DNA of 64,000 nucleotides from Gordionus sp. m RMFG-2023 (GCF_954871325.1 NC_088776.1:39698569-39762568); one strand, 5' to 3'; numbered from the stretch's first letter, positions 12,101-22,030 are shown. Numbers and translations: made by a program. The notes: generated by a model from the letters alone, not told the origin.

Positions 12101-14108
12101 TTGTTAAAAAAATATTTGAAGTAAATTTTTTTAAATATACTTTACAAAAAATTTCAAGGTTGACACCCCTGGTTATAACATAAATATATTCTAGGTCTGC
12201 TAATATTAAGATAAATTTAATTAATTTAAAGAAAAAAATCTAATTAATCCTAGTAAATGTTTTACTTGTCTATTCTTGAAATTTTCTAGTGAGAATGAGA
12301 ATAATATACCTATTAATATCTAATGTTGAATATGGTAGACCCATAGGAGTCTCAAATGCAGGCATCAACAAATCAGCAATTTCCATAGCCTTATCTAAGA
12401 GCTTCTATAAAGTGGGGAGGGGGGGGGGGTGCCATGAAATAACAAAAATGCAGTTTTTAAAAAATAATAAGAAATTTATTTAGCAAAAAAATTAAAATTT
12501 AACTTTTTGTTGTTTTTAAATTTTTATAATAGTATAAAGAAAAATTATAAAAAGAATTTACTTTATCAAAGGTCAATAAATAAATGGTCAATAAACCCCC
12601 TATATATCGAATGTTGGTCTCGAATATTGATATGGAGCTTTTCTTTGCAAAAATTTGTTTAAAAAGACATGGTAATATATATTATGGCATAAATATAATA
12701 ATTCTAGAATTCATAAAATTTGTGATAGGATAAGATGAACAATGAAATGCAACTCTGATTGTATTCAGGGATATTTTAATGAATATATATAAATTTAATA
12801 TAGGAGTTTTATTTAAGATGTATTTGCCAATTTCCCTTTTATTTTCCCCTCCCTATTCAAATCTCTAATTTTTACAAAATTTATTAAAACTTACTACTTT
12901 ATTGAAAGACAGATTATTGATTACCCAATCATACCCAGTTTTATATTCGTTGGTAAGATTCATGATGAGTAGAGTGTCTAAACTGTCAATAATAGTTAGA
13001 CCTAAATATAAAGGGTATTTTAATAATATTAAATAGGGGTGGAAAATAAAATAAAATTTAAAGTTCAACAAAAAATCTGGGGGATTTCTGTAAAAACAGA
13101 AATTATCATTTTTCAAAAATATCTTAAGTAGAATTTTAAGAGCTACATAATGATATTTGTGACTAGCATAAATATTAATTTAAAAAAATTTGATTTAATG
13201 AATGTGATCATCTTTATTGGAATATATTATTAGATCTGGTTTAGCTGAGTCTTTAAAGATTCAGTTTTAATAAAATTTAAATTTATATAGCAATCATGGG
13301 AAATTTTATTCATTCTAAAAAGGGTCATGCAAAAATCTTGTTTTTTTATATGAATTTACCCTGTTCTAAGTTAAACTCTCCTATACAAACAAATAACCTA
13401 CAATAAAAACTATAATATAGGGTTAAAAAATTATGATAAAAACAATGCTAATATATAATTAAAAAATATAGATAATTTTTATACTAATTATTTTACCAAG
13501 TTTATCCTTTCCAAAAATGCTGCCAAAATGTGGTTGTTTTGATATTGGTTTCAGCTCATTATAACCAAAAGCATATTTAACATAACCATCCCATGCAAAT
13601 TTCATCATCTAATATAAAAGTATAAAGCTATGAATATAAATATATTTAAAAATAATAAAAACATTGTCACAAATTTTACTTGTTTCACTTTATTCCTTTT
13701 GTGAATAATGTCAGAACTGGATGAATCGGAATCTTGTTCGGATATATATTTATTACGGATATAAATTTGTGGCATGGATTCCTTTTTTGCAATTGTATAA
13801 ATAGGTATACCTTTTTTAAGATCTAAGGATTCAATATATAAATTTGAATTTGTAAATTTTGGCATGTTTCCTGGAATTTTAAAAGGTGGTACGAACTTTG
13901 GGTTATCATAAATATCTTCGGGTATAGAATAATTATTTGAAATAAACAATATTGGACTTTTTTTAGTTGTTAATTCAGGTAAAGAAAAAAATGTTAATAG
14001 ACATATAAATAAAAAAAGTAATATAAAATATATTAAAAATTTTTTTGGTCTGATAGTTTTATTTAATGAGAGAGGAATCCCATTTATATATATCATATTT
14101 CTATACAT
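68..14108 (-). CDS. Class I alpha-1,2-mannosidase (GH47), spliced, 3' end outside the window
   Basis: Glycosyl hydrolase family 47 enzyme that trims alpha-1,2 mannose from N-glycans in the ER/Golgi lumen. I read eight exons: 14108-13680, 13608-13497, 13001-12895, 12642-12562, 12404-12310, 3765-3648, 1595-1496 and 191-about 68. Every junction has GT/AG and the codon phases match across all introns. Exon 1 encodes a type II signal anchor (residues about 24-41) and a Ser/Asp-rich stem. Later exons carry family landmarks: MMKFAWDGYVKYAFGYNELK, TIIDSLDTLLIMNL, SISIFETNIRYIGG (catalytic Glu region), LLMPAFETPMGLPYS, ILSEIGTLQLEY, VMKIREYLSS, and SLGGLGDSFYEYLIK (catalytic Asp region). About 388 residues are covered; the C-terminal third, with the last catalytic Glu, lies beyond base 1. 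The sequence is divergent: the usual NWGWA stretch reads NYFWAQGD. The donor of the last exon is ambiguous (after base 76 or 68). Golgi versus ER subtype cannot be settled. Confidence 0.9.
192..1495 (-). other. GH47 intron 7
   Basis: AT-rich sequence of 1304 bp between exons 7 and 8. I see no second gene, RNA gene or recognisable repeat in it. Confidence 0.6.
1496..1595 (-). CDS. GH47 mannosidase exon 7
   Basis: A 100-bp exon with acceptor TTTTAG|GTTATG and donor ATAA|GTAACT. It encodes VMKIREYLSSIPKRDGLVNN followed by YIDPN, corresponding to the family stretch VMKIRKVLxxLEKPxGLYPNYLNP. It ends in phase 1, and exon 8 starts with the remaining two bases of the codon. Confidence 0.87.
1935..2110 (+). 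mobile_element. hAT transposase C-terminal relic
   Basis: On the plus strand, a degraded reading resembles LATSTPSER-IFSIAG-L-KRTSL, the dimerisation block of hAT transposases. The same block, better preserved, occurs twice at 24.29-24.92 kb. That shared downstream sequence (TATATATAAATTTGTTT) supports a common source element. It is heavily degraded and no terminal repeats were located. Confidence 0.5.
3040..3150. repeat. GC-rich patch related to 25.12-25.21 kb
   Basis: A short patch with words such as CGGCGGGGGCG, CGCCAAT and GGGCACAGG stands out against about 75% AT background. A second patch at 25125-25205 shares CGCCAATT and GGCGGCGG words and a run reading GGCGCATAGATTTAA versus GGGCACAGGTCTAAA. 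They are probably ends of one mobile family, but I cannot assign it. The minus-strand open frame across it (3210-3013) shows no known domain. Confidence 0.3.
3648..3765 (-). CDS. GH47 mannosidase exon 6
   Basis: An isolated 118-bp exon about 8.5 kb from exon 5. It begins with one base that completes the split Arg codon and then reads GKNYFWAQGDSFILSEIGTL, followed by a QLEYELLSKLSG stretch. This matches the GH47 block usually read as [22 protein letters not shown]. The acceptor follows AAAAG and the donor is AAA|GTTATT. It ends in phase 0, as exon 7 requires. Confidence 0.88.
4440..4520 (+). repeat. Hairpin-element terminal fragment
   Basis: The segment reads CTAGTAGCT-(A/T)-CCCCGTCAAGAATGACGGG then a TTTCTCCTTTGTTTGATGATG stretch. 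The CCCGTCAAGAATGACGGG palindrome and following words recur at 21.35, 34.43, 39.08, 39.4 and 46.34-46.82 kb. It is a truncated copy within hAT-A. Confidence 0.55.
4639..5463 (+). mobile_element. hAT-B transposon (inner), 8-bp target duplication
   Basis: The element starts CAGGGATCCAAACCGAACC and ends GGTTTGGATCCCTG, flanked by the perfect duplication TGTATCTA at 4631-4638 and 5464-5471. Subterminal GAACC(T/G)GAACC repeats are abundant at both ends. Around 5035-5180 on the plus strand, a relic of the transposase C-terminus is readable (SPYRCNLSGTNFENILIVWL), matching the hAT dimerisation block. At 825 bp this is an internally deleted derivative. It was inserted into hAT-A and is therefore younger than it. 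Confidence 0.88.
5604..6690. other. Unassigned AT-rich stretch before the Gypsy fossil
   Basis: I see no host exon here. Near 6453 the string TGGTGCTCGTGACG could be a primer-binding-type site of the downstream retroelement, so part of this stretch may be its leader or long terminal repeat. No matching second repeat was found downstream. Confidence 0.35.
6690..9750 (+). mobile_element. Broken Ty3/Gypsy LTR retrotransposon fossil
   Basis: Parts recognised in order: a gag-like stretch with zinc knuckles (about 7150-7360, CNRCGWRGHIRDTC pattern), an aspartic protease with the DTGAS motif (about 7800-7840), a reverse transcriptase region (about 8330-9110), and an RNase H-like region ending in a KENCLPDILSRLG stretch (about 9190-9610). 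That order is typical of Ty3/Gypsy. No convincing integrase and no pair of terminal repeats were seen. The coding region is broken by several changes, so it is an old, inactive copy. It lies antisense in intron 5 of the GH47 gene and its base composition is more GC-rich than the surroundings. Confidence 0.85.
9750..10040. other. Spacer between Gypsy fossil and LINE relic
   Basis: I recognise nothing in this stretch. It may be a tail of the retroelement on its left or plain intron. Confidence 0.4.
10459..11348. mobile_element. hAT-C element with 8-bp target duplication
   Basis: Terminal inverted repeats CAGAGACCTGCA / TGCAGGTCTCTG are flanked by the exact duplication AAGCTGGA (10451-10458 and 11349-11356). 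Subterminal arrays of GGCCCGGGCC / GGGCCGGGCC make both ends GC-rich. It is 890 bp, without transposase, and includes a nested palindromic MITE at about 10896-11117. It splits a LINE relic. Confidence 0.92.
10896..11117. mobile_element. Palindromic MITE nested in hAT-C
   Basis: A 222-bp near-palindrome. The left arm GTGTTGTTAAACGGCT..GTTTTGAGCC is mirrored by GGCTCAAAACGAGCCGTTTA at the right end, and inner words TAACTCAGTGTTTTATCCAG mirror CTGGCGAAAATATTGAGTTA. The element is bordered by TA on both sides, compatible with a Tc1/mariner origin. A hAT-C relative at 43.5 kb lacks this insert, which shows it is a secondary insertion. A degraded relative lies at 39895-40075. Confidence 0.7.
11680..11896. 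mobile_element. Tc1/mariner-type MITE, copy 1
   Basis: A 217-bp element flanked by TA. Long inverted repeats begin CAGGGTTGTGATGATTTAAT and continue through ATGAAACATATTGACGA and CATCCATATAAAATTATTTT. The right end reads the same inverted (CATAACACTG). A second copy sits at 50125-50346. No coding capacity. Confidence 0.82.
11905..12010 (-). mobile_element. LINE reverse transcriptase fragment
   Basis: The minus strand reads TFMDLD-AFNLVL-EITK-VLRKSEVDEWLI, which corresponds to the reverse transcriptase block FVDLEKAFDRVPREVIWWALRKLGVEEWLV. Stops interrupt it. It may derive from the same LINE family as the relic at 10.0-11.5 kb but is on the other strand. Confidence 0.65.
12310..14108 (-). CDS. 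GH47 mannosidase exons 1-5
   Basis: This is the compact 5' part of the mannosidase gene: coding pieces of 429, 112, 107, 81 and 95 bp separated by introns of 71, 495, 252 and 157 bp. Met at 14108 opens the frame, and a second Met four codons later is an alternative start. The first intron (13609-13679) is short and stays open in frame, so a naive translation of 14108-13605 shows a false second membrane segment at its end. Exon 4 gives 27 codons including the FETNIRYIGG motif. Exon 5 ends with two bases of an Arg codon completed by exon 6. Confidence 0.9.
12419..12429. repeat. 11-base G run
   Basis: A G homopolymer in the short intron just upstream (transcript sense) of GH47 exon 5. On the transcribed strand it becomes a C run next to the acceptor. 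Similar runs occur at 15406-15417, 18401-18411 and 41620-41642. Confidence 0.8.
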
Positions 14109-15360
14109 AAAGCTAGCTCTAACTACATTGTTTTGTTTTATATTTCATTGCTACGTTTAAAAATAAAATTTATCAAAAGCCGAAACAAAATGGGAAAATA
14201 TCATGTGATCTTGATTTAAAATTTTAAAGACCTAAGCAAAAAATTAGTCAGACTGTTATTTCCCCAAAGTGATACCACAATCATATTTAAGAATTTCAAT
14301 TTTGTTTAGTAGCAATCCTTGGCTTTTATTAAATATTTAATAATTGCCTTAAAACTCTTAATTTGTATTTTTTTTTCTTCTGGGATATAAAAGCAGGTAT
14401 TTTAACCTCTGCAGATCTTTGATATAGATTAAATCGCTTAATGAAATTTATTAGTGCTTCACAATAATATGAAGGATAACAGAATATCATTTTAAATATC
14501 CGATTTTTTTCTAAATGTTTATTATAGGAATTAATAAATTAAAATATTTGTTATTGAATAGTAATATATTTTAAATTATATTGCATACATTCATTATATA
14601 TTTATTTGGTTAGGAATTCAAATTCAACTTGTATTACTTTTTATGAATTCAAATTTATCTTTTCAATTCAACTTTTTATTTTTGTAATTCAACTTATATT
14701 ACTTATTATTTTTCGTAACCTTACTTTTTGTTTTTATATATATTCTAATTTATATTTATAGAAAATATATATATACCTTAAGAAAAGAGAATGAAGTTAG
14801 TTAATAAAATAATATTTTTACTGACTCGCATCTCGCGCCATATCGTTTGAATCCTTATTCTTTTCACTAAATTTTATATATTGCCCTTTTCTCATATATT
14901 TTAAATTCTTTTATTAAAATTAAGGCAGATGGTAGATTTAGTTTTTAACCAATTGCAATGGAAGTTTTTAAAACTTGATTTATATATATTATAAAATATT
15001 TTTTTCTCAAATATTATATTTAATATTAAAACAAATAAATTTCCTCTTTTTAAAATATTTACATATTACATGTCGGGTAGAAATATGACAAAAACATTAT
15101 ATATTGTTTAGGAAATTTCTAAAATGATTGACAGAAAATAAATTTCTAAAGAAGTGAATAAAAAAAGGTAACTAAAATTAAAATTAAACAAAATCTTAAG
15201 CAAAATGACAATTTTAAAAAACTAATAAATATTATCGACAATTATAAATAAATTTTATAAATAAATAAGTAAAGTATTTATTTTATTGAAAAGATATCAT
15301 TTATAATTAATCCACCCATCATGCGAATTAGGTTATATTGAATTATATTTTAAAAATATC
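14109..15360. other. Upstream flank of the GH47 gene
   Basis: This stretch should hold the mannosidase promoter and 5' leader, but no TATA box or other element can be assigned with confidence in such AT-rich DNA. A possible relic of a hAT-C end (ACCTCTGCAGATCTTTGA) lies near 14405-14422. Nothing else recognised. Confidence 0.4.
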
Positions 15361-15379
15361 AAATCAGATAAGGCGATCA

Positions 15380-16620
15380 GGCGCATAGTCAGAAATTTTC
15401 TATGAGGGGGGGGGGGGTAATTTTTCTGAGGCATCACAAATTTATTAGAACTATTCATTGTATAAATTTATAAGAACTAATCATCAAATAAAATTTATTA
15501 GAATCAATCATATTTGGAAATATGGTTATTTCGAACACAAATATTATTTCAGAAAAATAAAATATTGAGAGAATATAACAAGTTAAAAAATATAATCGCT
15601 ATATAAACCAGTATGTAAAACATAATAAAATATAAATTAAACATTTTACAATGATTTAAAAAGTTAATCAAAATATCGTTTACAAATGAAAATTTAATCT
15701 TCTTTGCAATTGCGCCAATTTTTTAATAATATGTTCTGTGTTTAGTCTATTTAATCGGATTTTAAGATATCATATCTTTGAGATACGTTTATAATGAAGA
15801 AAAGACCCTCTTATTTGTGCTTGTAATAATTGGTATCATTATCCAAAATATACAGAAATTCAAATACATTTGCAAAAACTCATAAAAAATATTTTAAAGT
15901 ATGTAATGCTTCGTGTATCTTGGAGGATTATATACTAAAATTAATCTTTCTTTCCATTTAAATTCTGGATATAATTGGCATTCAGATACATATATATCCT
16001 ATGAATAAAATTTAGCTAGATATTTAATTTTTCAGTATCAAGATTTGATATATTCTCAGATCAGAGGAAGTAAAAGATAGAGGTAAAGATAAATCACAAA
16101 TCGTTCATTGATTTGAGTCAAAATTAAATCCAAAAGTGAAAATCCTTAATTGCATCCATATTAATACAAACAATAATTTGTTATGTCGAGTGTAATCTCA
16201 AAAACTTATAATTTCGCCTTCACCTCAATAATCACATAAATCTCGAGAAATTTATGGTCGATATTATCTCTTGGTTTTCTAAGTTGTAATATAATAATAA
16301 TATTCTCATTTCTTCATCCAAATCCATTTTACGGAAAAATATTACATTAATTGTTGTGTAATAAATAATTTATTAATACATTCCAATGAAAAAAAATCGG
16401 CAGACATAATAATAATAAAGTATCAGTTTCAGATGAAATATCTGTTTCAGGTGATTCTAATATCTCTCCAAGGGCATATAAATAAGCACCTCGAGATTCA
16501 AAATATCCTGTAACAGCTTTATGGCAGGGTTCCATCTTGTCGCTTATAGCACAAATCTCAGAAATAATTGTATGTAGCAAATTCTGTTTATTTGGATACC
16601 TGAACATTTTATACACTCTA
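15380..16620 (-). mobile_element. Degraded hAT-like transposon relic, copy 1
   Basis: A minus-strand open stretch (16616-16347) reads MFRYPNKQNLLHTIISEICA and then SDKMEPCHKAVTGYFESRG, resembling the CPTRW..R middle part of hAT transposases. Sequence 16195-16500 is repeated in degraded form at about 17970-18260. A 12-base G run (15406-15417) marks the far end, and a similar G run ends the second copy. Family assignment is tentative. Confidence 0.4.
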
Positions 16621-16957
16621 AAGATTTTATAATAATTATTATTAGTAGAGATAAAAAATAAAATTTTATAATATCCACTAGTACTTAAGGTATAAAAAGT
16701 GTAAGCAAATAAATTTTAGATTTTTGGAGATAAAATAAGGAATAAATTAATTTTATTAATATGTACAGTTAAAACGTCTAAAAATGGTACAATTATGCAA
16801 TTACATAATTTGCTGGATTTTAGAAAACTTTGGGAAAAATATTATTTTAAATTGGTTTTTAAAAATTGGGTAAGTTTTTATAGATTTTTAATACCATTTA
16901 TTTGTAAAAATGGAAGGATAAAAATTATTCTTAACTTCAGGGTTCCATGCTTGGGTT

Positions 16958-17414
16958 CAGCGTCTACATGACAGGATTTTCACTGGATGCAAACACCCTT
17001 CAAAAACCTTTGCCTACCCCCCTAAAAAATTATCTAAAGGATTTATTTTTTAGATAATGATTTCAATTAAATCCTCCATTATTTACAATGAATTTATTAT
17101 TATAATTTTATGAGCTTGCTGAAATATCTAAACCTTTTAAATGTAATTTAAAAGGATAGCAGAAAGTTTTATTTGGAAAACAATATGTATAATTGTTTGC
17201 AATATATAGATTTAATATATGAATTGTATTATAATAGTTCTATAATAAAAGTATTAATTTTTACAGCAATAAATTTTGTACTATTTCATCTCAAAATTCA
17301 ATAGATAATGCCCCAAGAAATTTATCCTACCCCCATTAAAGCCGCCTACCTCTACCCCCCTCTCAAAAAATAGGATGCAAACTTTTCCTACCCCTCCCGC
17401 TCATGTAGACGCTG
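16958..17414. mobile_element. hAT MITE with perfect 8-bp duplication
   Basis: A 457-bp element with terminal repeats CAGCGTCTACATGA / TCATGTAGACGCTG and the exact flanking duplication CTTGGGTT (16950-16957 and 17415-17422). Subterminal CCTACCCCCC words are present at both ends. No coding remnant was seen. The intact ends and duplication suggest a fairly recent insertion, placed between two related hAT-like relics. Confidence 0.92.
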
Positions 17415-17439
17415 CTTGGGTTCATATTCGTGATTTTTT

Positions 17440-18411
17440 CAGTTAGTGATAGGGAATTTTGCTTGTAGTTTGTGCTCCGCGCAGTATCTATATGAGATAG
17501 AGGGATAAAAGCCATATGCCTCCGTTTTTTAAGGGGAATAGGGGGTAGGCATCTGATGGGGCAACTATTTACAAATTAAAAAAATATATAATAAAAAAAA
17601 ATACTAATTTATTAATAAAATTTTTTTGATTTAGTGTAATCATTCACTCTCAGATAATATTTTCGTAGTTTAAATTTATAAACCCTCGTGGCTAACTTTT
17701 AAAATATGTTAGTAGCAATTAGAGGATCATAATAAACATATTTATTTGTTTTTCCTTGTCTAAATCATAAGAAGAGTTTTAATTAGAATTTTCTTGGGTG
17801 GTTATATCGTTGTTCATTATAAGATTTATTAAAATTGATATTATGAGGTTCTTATAGTAAATGGGTAGAGAAATATCGCGGGAGAATGGCACGAATTTTT
17901 TTTTACGAGGGTAGGAGACTATTTTCTGTAATGTATAAGCTGGTTCCCAGTTTATACCATGATGCTAATAGAGGTTTGCGAAATCTAATAGCCACATAAT
18001 TTTGGTTTCGCTTCAACAATCGCATATATATATCATGAAATATTTCATCAATATTATTTCTTACTTTTCTATGTTGCCATAATAATATCCGCGGTTCTTA
18101 TGATTTCTACAAATCAATATCATTTACTTGAAAAATATTTTATAAGATAGTTGTGTAACCTAATTATTTATATTTATATGTTAATACACAAAAAAAGTGT
18201 TTCAGATAATTAATCTGATTCAGGACATTCAGATATTTCTTTAAGGATACTCAAAGTAGGCTATTTAAATTAAATTAGAATATAACTTATTTGAATATAG
18301 GTACTTTACGATTCATGGAAATCTTACATAATTCTTTAAAAATATTTTATAAATAATTTGCGCCTCCCTATTTTTAAAAAAATTAAAAAAAATTTATTAA
18401 GGGGGGGGGGG
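17440..18411 (-). mobile_element. Degraded hAT-like relic, copy 2
   Basis: Sequence 17970-18260 parallels 16195-16500: shared words include TTTCGCTTCA, CAATCGCATA against CAATAATCACATA, and the ATTATTTCTTACTTTTCT stretch. It ends in an 11-base G run (18401-18411), as does the first copy. No continuous reading remains. Confidence 0.4.
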
Positions 18412-18974
18412 CAAAGTAGGTAAGGTTTTGTATTATGATGTTTCATAGATAATAAAGAATACATGCTGGTATATTTTTTCCAAGCGTGGGAATTTATTTT
18501 TTATTAGGAAAAAATTATACCCATTTCTCCAATACTTTTAAACCATTTATTTTTGAGTATTCTGGATAGAGTATAACAATATCAAACTAGCAACTGCTGG
18601 ATACGCATCTTAGAATATTAAAATAATATAATGCACATAAGGAAGTTAGAAAAATAATCAAATTAAGAATATTTTTATTTTTTGCATATCATCAGTAATA
18701 TTTTAATGTTTCTTAGCCATTTTATTCAATTGTTCATAAGACCATTTTAAAAAATATAAGGTCTATTTTTTCAACAAATAAAGACGTATAAATTTATTTT
18801 TTAAACACCAAAAATTAATTTAAAAAATATAAAGACTTTTTTTAAATAGCTACAGTTTAGAAATCACATTACTATATTTATATAATTCGAGAGGTTTTGT
18901 TAGATATGGAAAATTATAATAAATAAAGCAATTTTTTTGCGGGATAACAGAATCTGTAATATAATATTGTTAAT
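18412..18974. other. Spacer, nothing recognised
   Basis: AT-rich sequence between hAT relics. I see no gene, terminal repeat or RNA gene. Confidence 0.5.
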
Positions 18975-20430
18975 CAGTGGCGTGCCAGGATTTTCTCATG
19001 GAAGGGGTGGGGGGTTGGGGGATTAAAAAAATTTTTGGAGGGCTTCGCTCCCCCAAACCTCTCATTTTTATGAACACTCTATTGCTTATATCTAGGCTAT
19101 GTTAAAATTATTATAAATATTTGCATATAACAAAATTTTAGAGTTTTCTTTATAGATTTCATTTATTATTTAAAAATATTTTAACATAAATAACATTCCT
19201 TTATTTAATCATGTATTTATTTTTATTATTTAAAATAAATTTCAAAATGTACATATTTTATACAGATTATAATAGTAAAAATTTTATTGTATAAAAATTA
19301 TATTTAAAAAAAAATTTAACAATTATATAAAATATAAGTAATTCATGCAAATAATAATATTTAAAAAAATATGACGATATTATCAAAATATAAATAATAC
19401 ACAACTTTGATTAAAAATAGTATTAATTACATAAATTTTATTAGTTAATACATGATTATAAATATTATATACTGAAACTAATATAATCATATTTCAATTT
19501 TTTGATTTGAATTTACAAAGAGAGGTCTACTTTTCTCTGAGATTTCGCTAATTCATCTAGAATTTTATCTAGAATAATCTTCTTATAAATATTTAATACA
19601 GCTAATTCATAAATGTTTTTCACCGGTGATATTTCTTATTTTAACCTTTTTAAAGTTGAAAAAAGACCTTTTAATAGTACAAGAACTAATTGATAAGTTA
19701 GCTAAAATAATTAATATTTAAATATTAGGCAAGGAATCTAAAGTGCAATTACACATGGAAGGGGCCTGCAGAGCATTTTTTGGTCTCAAAGAATACTCTA
19801 TTCTGTCAAGATTTTTATACCAAATTCCGACATCACAAATTAATTTATCATATGAGCCTACTGAATCATCAGCTTAAAAAGCTGAGATTTTCTTAATATT
19901 CTCTCGTTTCAAGTATAATCGACAGTTTAGACTCAACCGGCAAAGGAAAATAAAATCTTTTTAAGATTGACTAATAAATCTTTCCTTTAATTGAAATAAA
20001 AATGTATCAATAGGAGGAATAAAAATGTTTATTTTATAAAAATCCCCAATCGTAGAAGCATTAATATTTGAGAGATTGGATTGTCTAGAAACTACTCTAG
20101 GTTTAAAAATTTCAATCCCAAACATATTAGCAATCTCCTTTACTTTCTCATATATTTTATGAAATTTTTCATCCGCATTCTCTGGTATTTATTAATATTT
20201 CAAATTATCCTTTGCTCTATTTATAACCTCCCTTAAATCCAAATCAATTTTTAGTAGCATTTTGCTAAAATCATATGTATAATTAAATAAAAAATAAACA
20301 CATTGAATATATATTAAAAATTGTGGCTTAATAATAGTCTGCAAATGATTCTCAGCATCTATTGAATCTTTTTCCTTGCTTGGTATATAAAATTTCAGAG
20401 CTGCATGTAAATACAACGTCATATATTTTA
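18975..20430 (-). mobile_element. hAT transposon relic (DUF4371/ZMYM-like transposase)
   Basis: One end is CAGTGGCGTGCCAGGATTTTC, a typical hAT terminus, followed by GGGCTTCGCTCCCCC. The minus strand between about 20422 and 19750 carries scattered transposase pieces: QCVYFLFNYTYDFSKMLLKI, DLREVINRAKDNLK, then SRQSNLSNINASTIGDFYK and NIFIPPIDTFLFQLK. These match the DUF4371-hAT class found in ZMYM1-like proteins. Several stops and frame changes separate the pieces. The second terminus was not found. Confidence 0.6.
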
Positions 20431-20553
20431 TTGTAGATATAGATCAATATAACATTAAAGAATAGATTTATTGAATAAAAAAATTCACTTTGCCAAAAAG
20501 TGGATATAGAACATTAAAATGTGACCCTACAATAATGAAACATTGTAAATTAT

Positions 20554-20851
20554 CAGAGACCTGTAGGCCCGGCCCGAGTACATGGACCGGGCTGTATTTT
20601 AATTTTTTAGTTATACACGGGCCGGGAGGAGCCTAAATTTTTTTTTATAATACACAGGCAGGGCCTAAAATTAAAAAAAATACCCTGGCCGGGCCACCGT
20701 ATGTTTTTTTTTAAATCGCCATTATTAGCTATAAAAATCAAGAATAAATGTAATATATTTAAAAAATCCGGACCGGGCCTGTCCTGAAAATATAAAACAC
20801 GGGTGGAAAATTATTTTAAAAGAAATCCAGGATGGGCAAATGGTATCCTTG
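20554..20851. mobile_element. hAT-C copy with retained target duplication
   Basis: It begins CAGAGACCTGTAGGCCCGGC and contains several GGGCCGGG words. The right end is eroded to GGTATCCTTG, lacking most of the expected terminal repeat. Even so, the 8-mer TAAATTAT flanks it exactly (20546-20553 and 20852-20859). Length 298 bp. Confidence 0.82.
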
Positions 20852-20859
20852 TAAATTAT

Positions 20860-21740
20860 AATAAAGATGAAATATAAAAAAATAAAATTAAAAATATTTA
20901 ATGAGTAAATTAAAAATTAATTTTCGTTGGTTCTTTTATTGTGGGACCTCTAATAATAAACTTATTATGGAGGACATAAATTTCTTTCATCTAGGGTAAA
21001 AATTTTGGAGGAAATTTTAATGCATTTGATGGATTGTTTAAATCAGTCTTTAACAGGGGTCACAAAAAGACTTAAGTGCCATTTGGATATGGATTTATAT
21101 ATTTTAAACAAATTAATTGTATAATTAACTTTTTTTTCTTCTCATTTTGGATAAGATTACCTTTTTTCCTAAATGTGGAGAATTTTAAAAAGTTAACACT
21201 CGTTAAGTTGAAACAGCTAGCAATATCACTGTATTTTTTGTAATCTCTAGATTAATAACTCCATCGAATAAGAAAGAAAAGTATGATGACCCGTCTTTCT
21301 TGAAGGGCAAAATAAAAAATACATAACTAAGAGTACCAGAGCTCCCGTTAGTCAGCATTGCTGAGTCAGTCAAAAATGACGGGGAATGAGAATTTTCTCC
21401 TTACTCTTATGATAGTTTTTACCTGTTATTTGGAAATAATATCCAATTTTTATTCTTTATAACCCCTTCCCACCTTCAGGTCAGGTCCAATCTATTAAAA
21501 CTGAGTTTAAATGCTATGTTTTGAGTCAAAATATATTTAAAGCTTTTACTTGATACCCATATCAATATTATTTGTTAAAATATAACTGATCACCTATGCC
21601 TATTATTTAATATATTTGGTAGTTGAGAACTGGAGTAAAATATTTTAAAAAATCATAATGAATTTAAAAATACAATCAAAATCAGATTTTATGGGCCTTA
21701 GTTTATTTATTTTACGTCAATGTCTGATTCATAGTTAATA
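20860..21740. other. AT-rich stretch with hairpin-element fragment
   Basis: Around 21350-21420 the words GTCAGTCAAAAATGACGGGG and GAGAATTTTCTCCTTA match the recurring hairpin-element terminus (see 46337-46819). Nothing else recognised. Confidence 0.45.
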
Positions 21741-21744
21741 ATAA

Positions 21745-22030
21745 AAAAATTCCCAAGTGTCCAAGCTGATAATAATTTGAAAAATTTTCCCCAAGCGTAG
21801 CCCAATATAATTTATAAAAATATTTCTCAAGCCCAGCCGGACCCAATAATTTGAAAAAATATTTTTCAAACCTGGCCAACCGATAATAATTTTGAATTTT
21901 TTTTCAGTTTCCAATAAAAAAATATTTTCCAAGCCCAGCCCTACCCATTATAATTTAAAATTTTTTTTATCAAACCTGGCCAATCGATAATAATTTTGAA
22001 ATTGTTTTCCCAAGCCTGGAGCTTCCAATA
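21745..22030. repeat. Degenerate tandem repeat
   Basis: An imperfect array of units such as AATATTTTTCAAGCCCAGCC, ACCCAATAATAATTTGAAAA and TTCAAACCTGGCCAACCGAT. At least four degraded units are visible; two longer blocks containing CCTGGCCAA(C/T)CGATAATAATTTTGAA recur about 120 bp apart. The minus-strand open frame across it (21932-21735) simply mirrors the repeat. Confidence 0.6.

Noticed and set aside
12289-12483. Plus-strand open frame of 64 codons
   Set aside because: It is antisense to GH47 exon 5 and carries no domain.
13605-13679. Second membrane segment at the end of the 14108-13605 open frame
   Set aside because: It is the translation of the first GH47 intron (71 bp, GTAAAA..TTAG) read through; splicing at 13680/13608 restores the conserved MMKFAWD block.
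21735-21932. Minus-strand open frame as a repeat protein
   Set aside because: The repetitive translation only mirrors the underlying degenerate tandem repeat.
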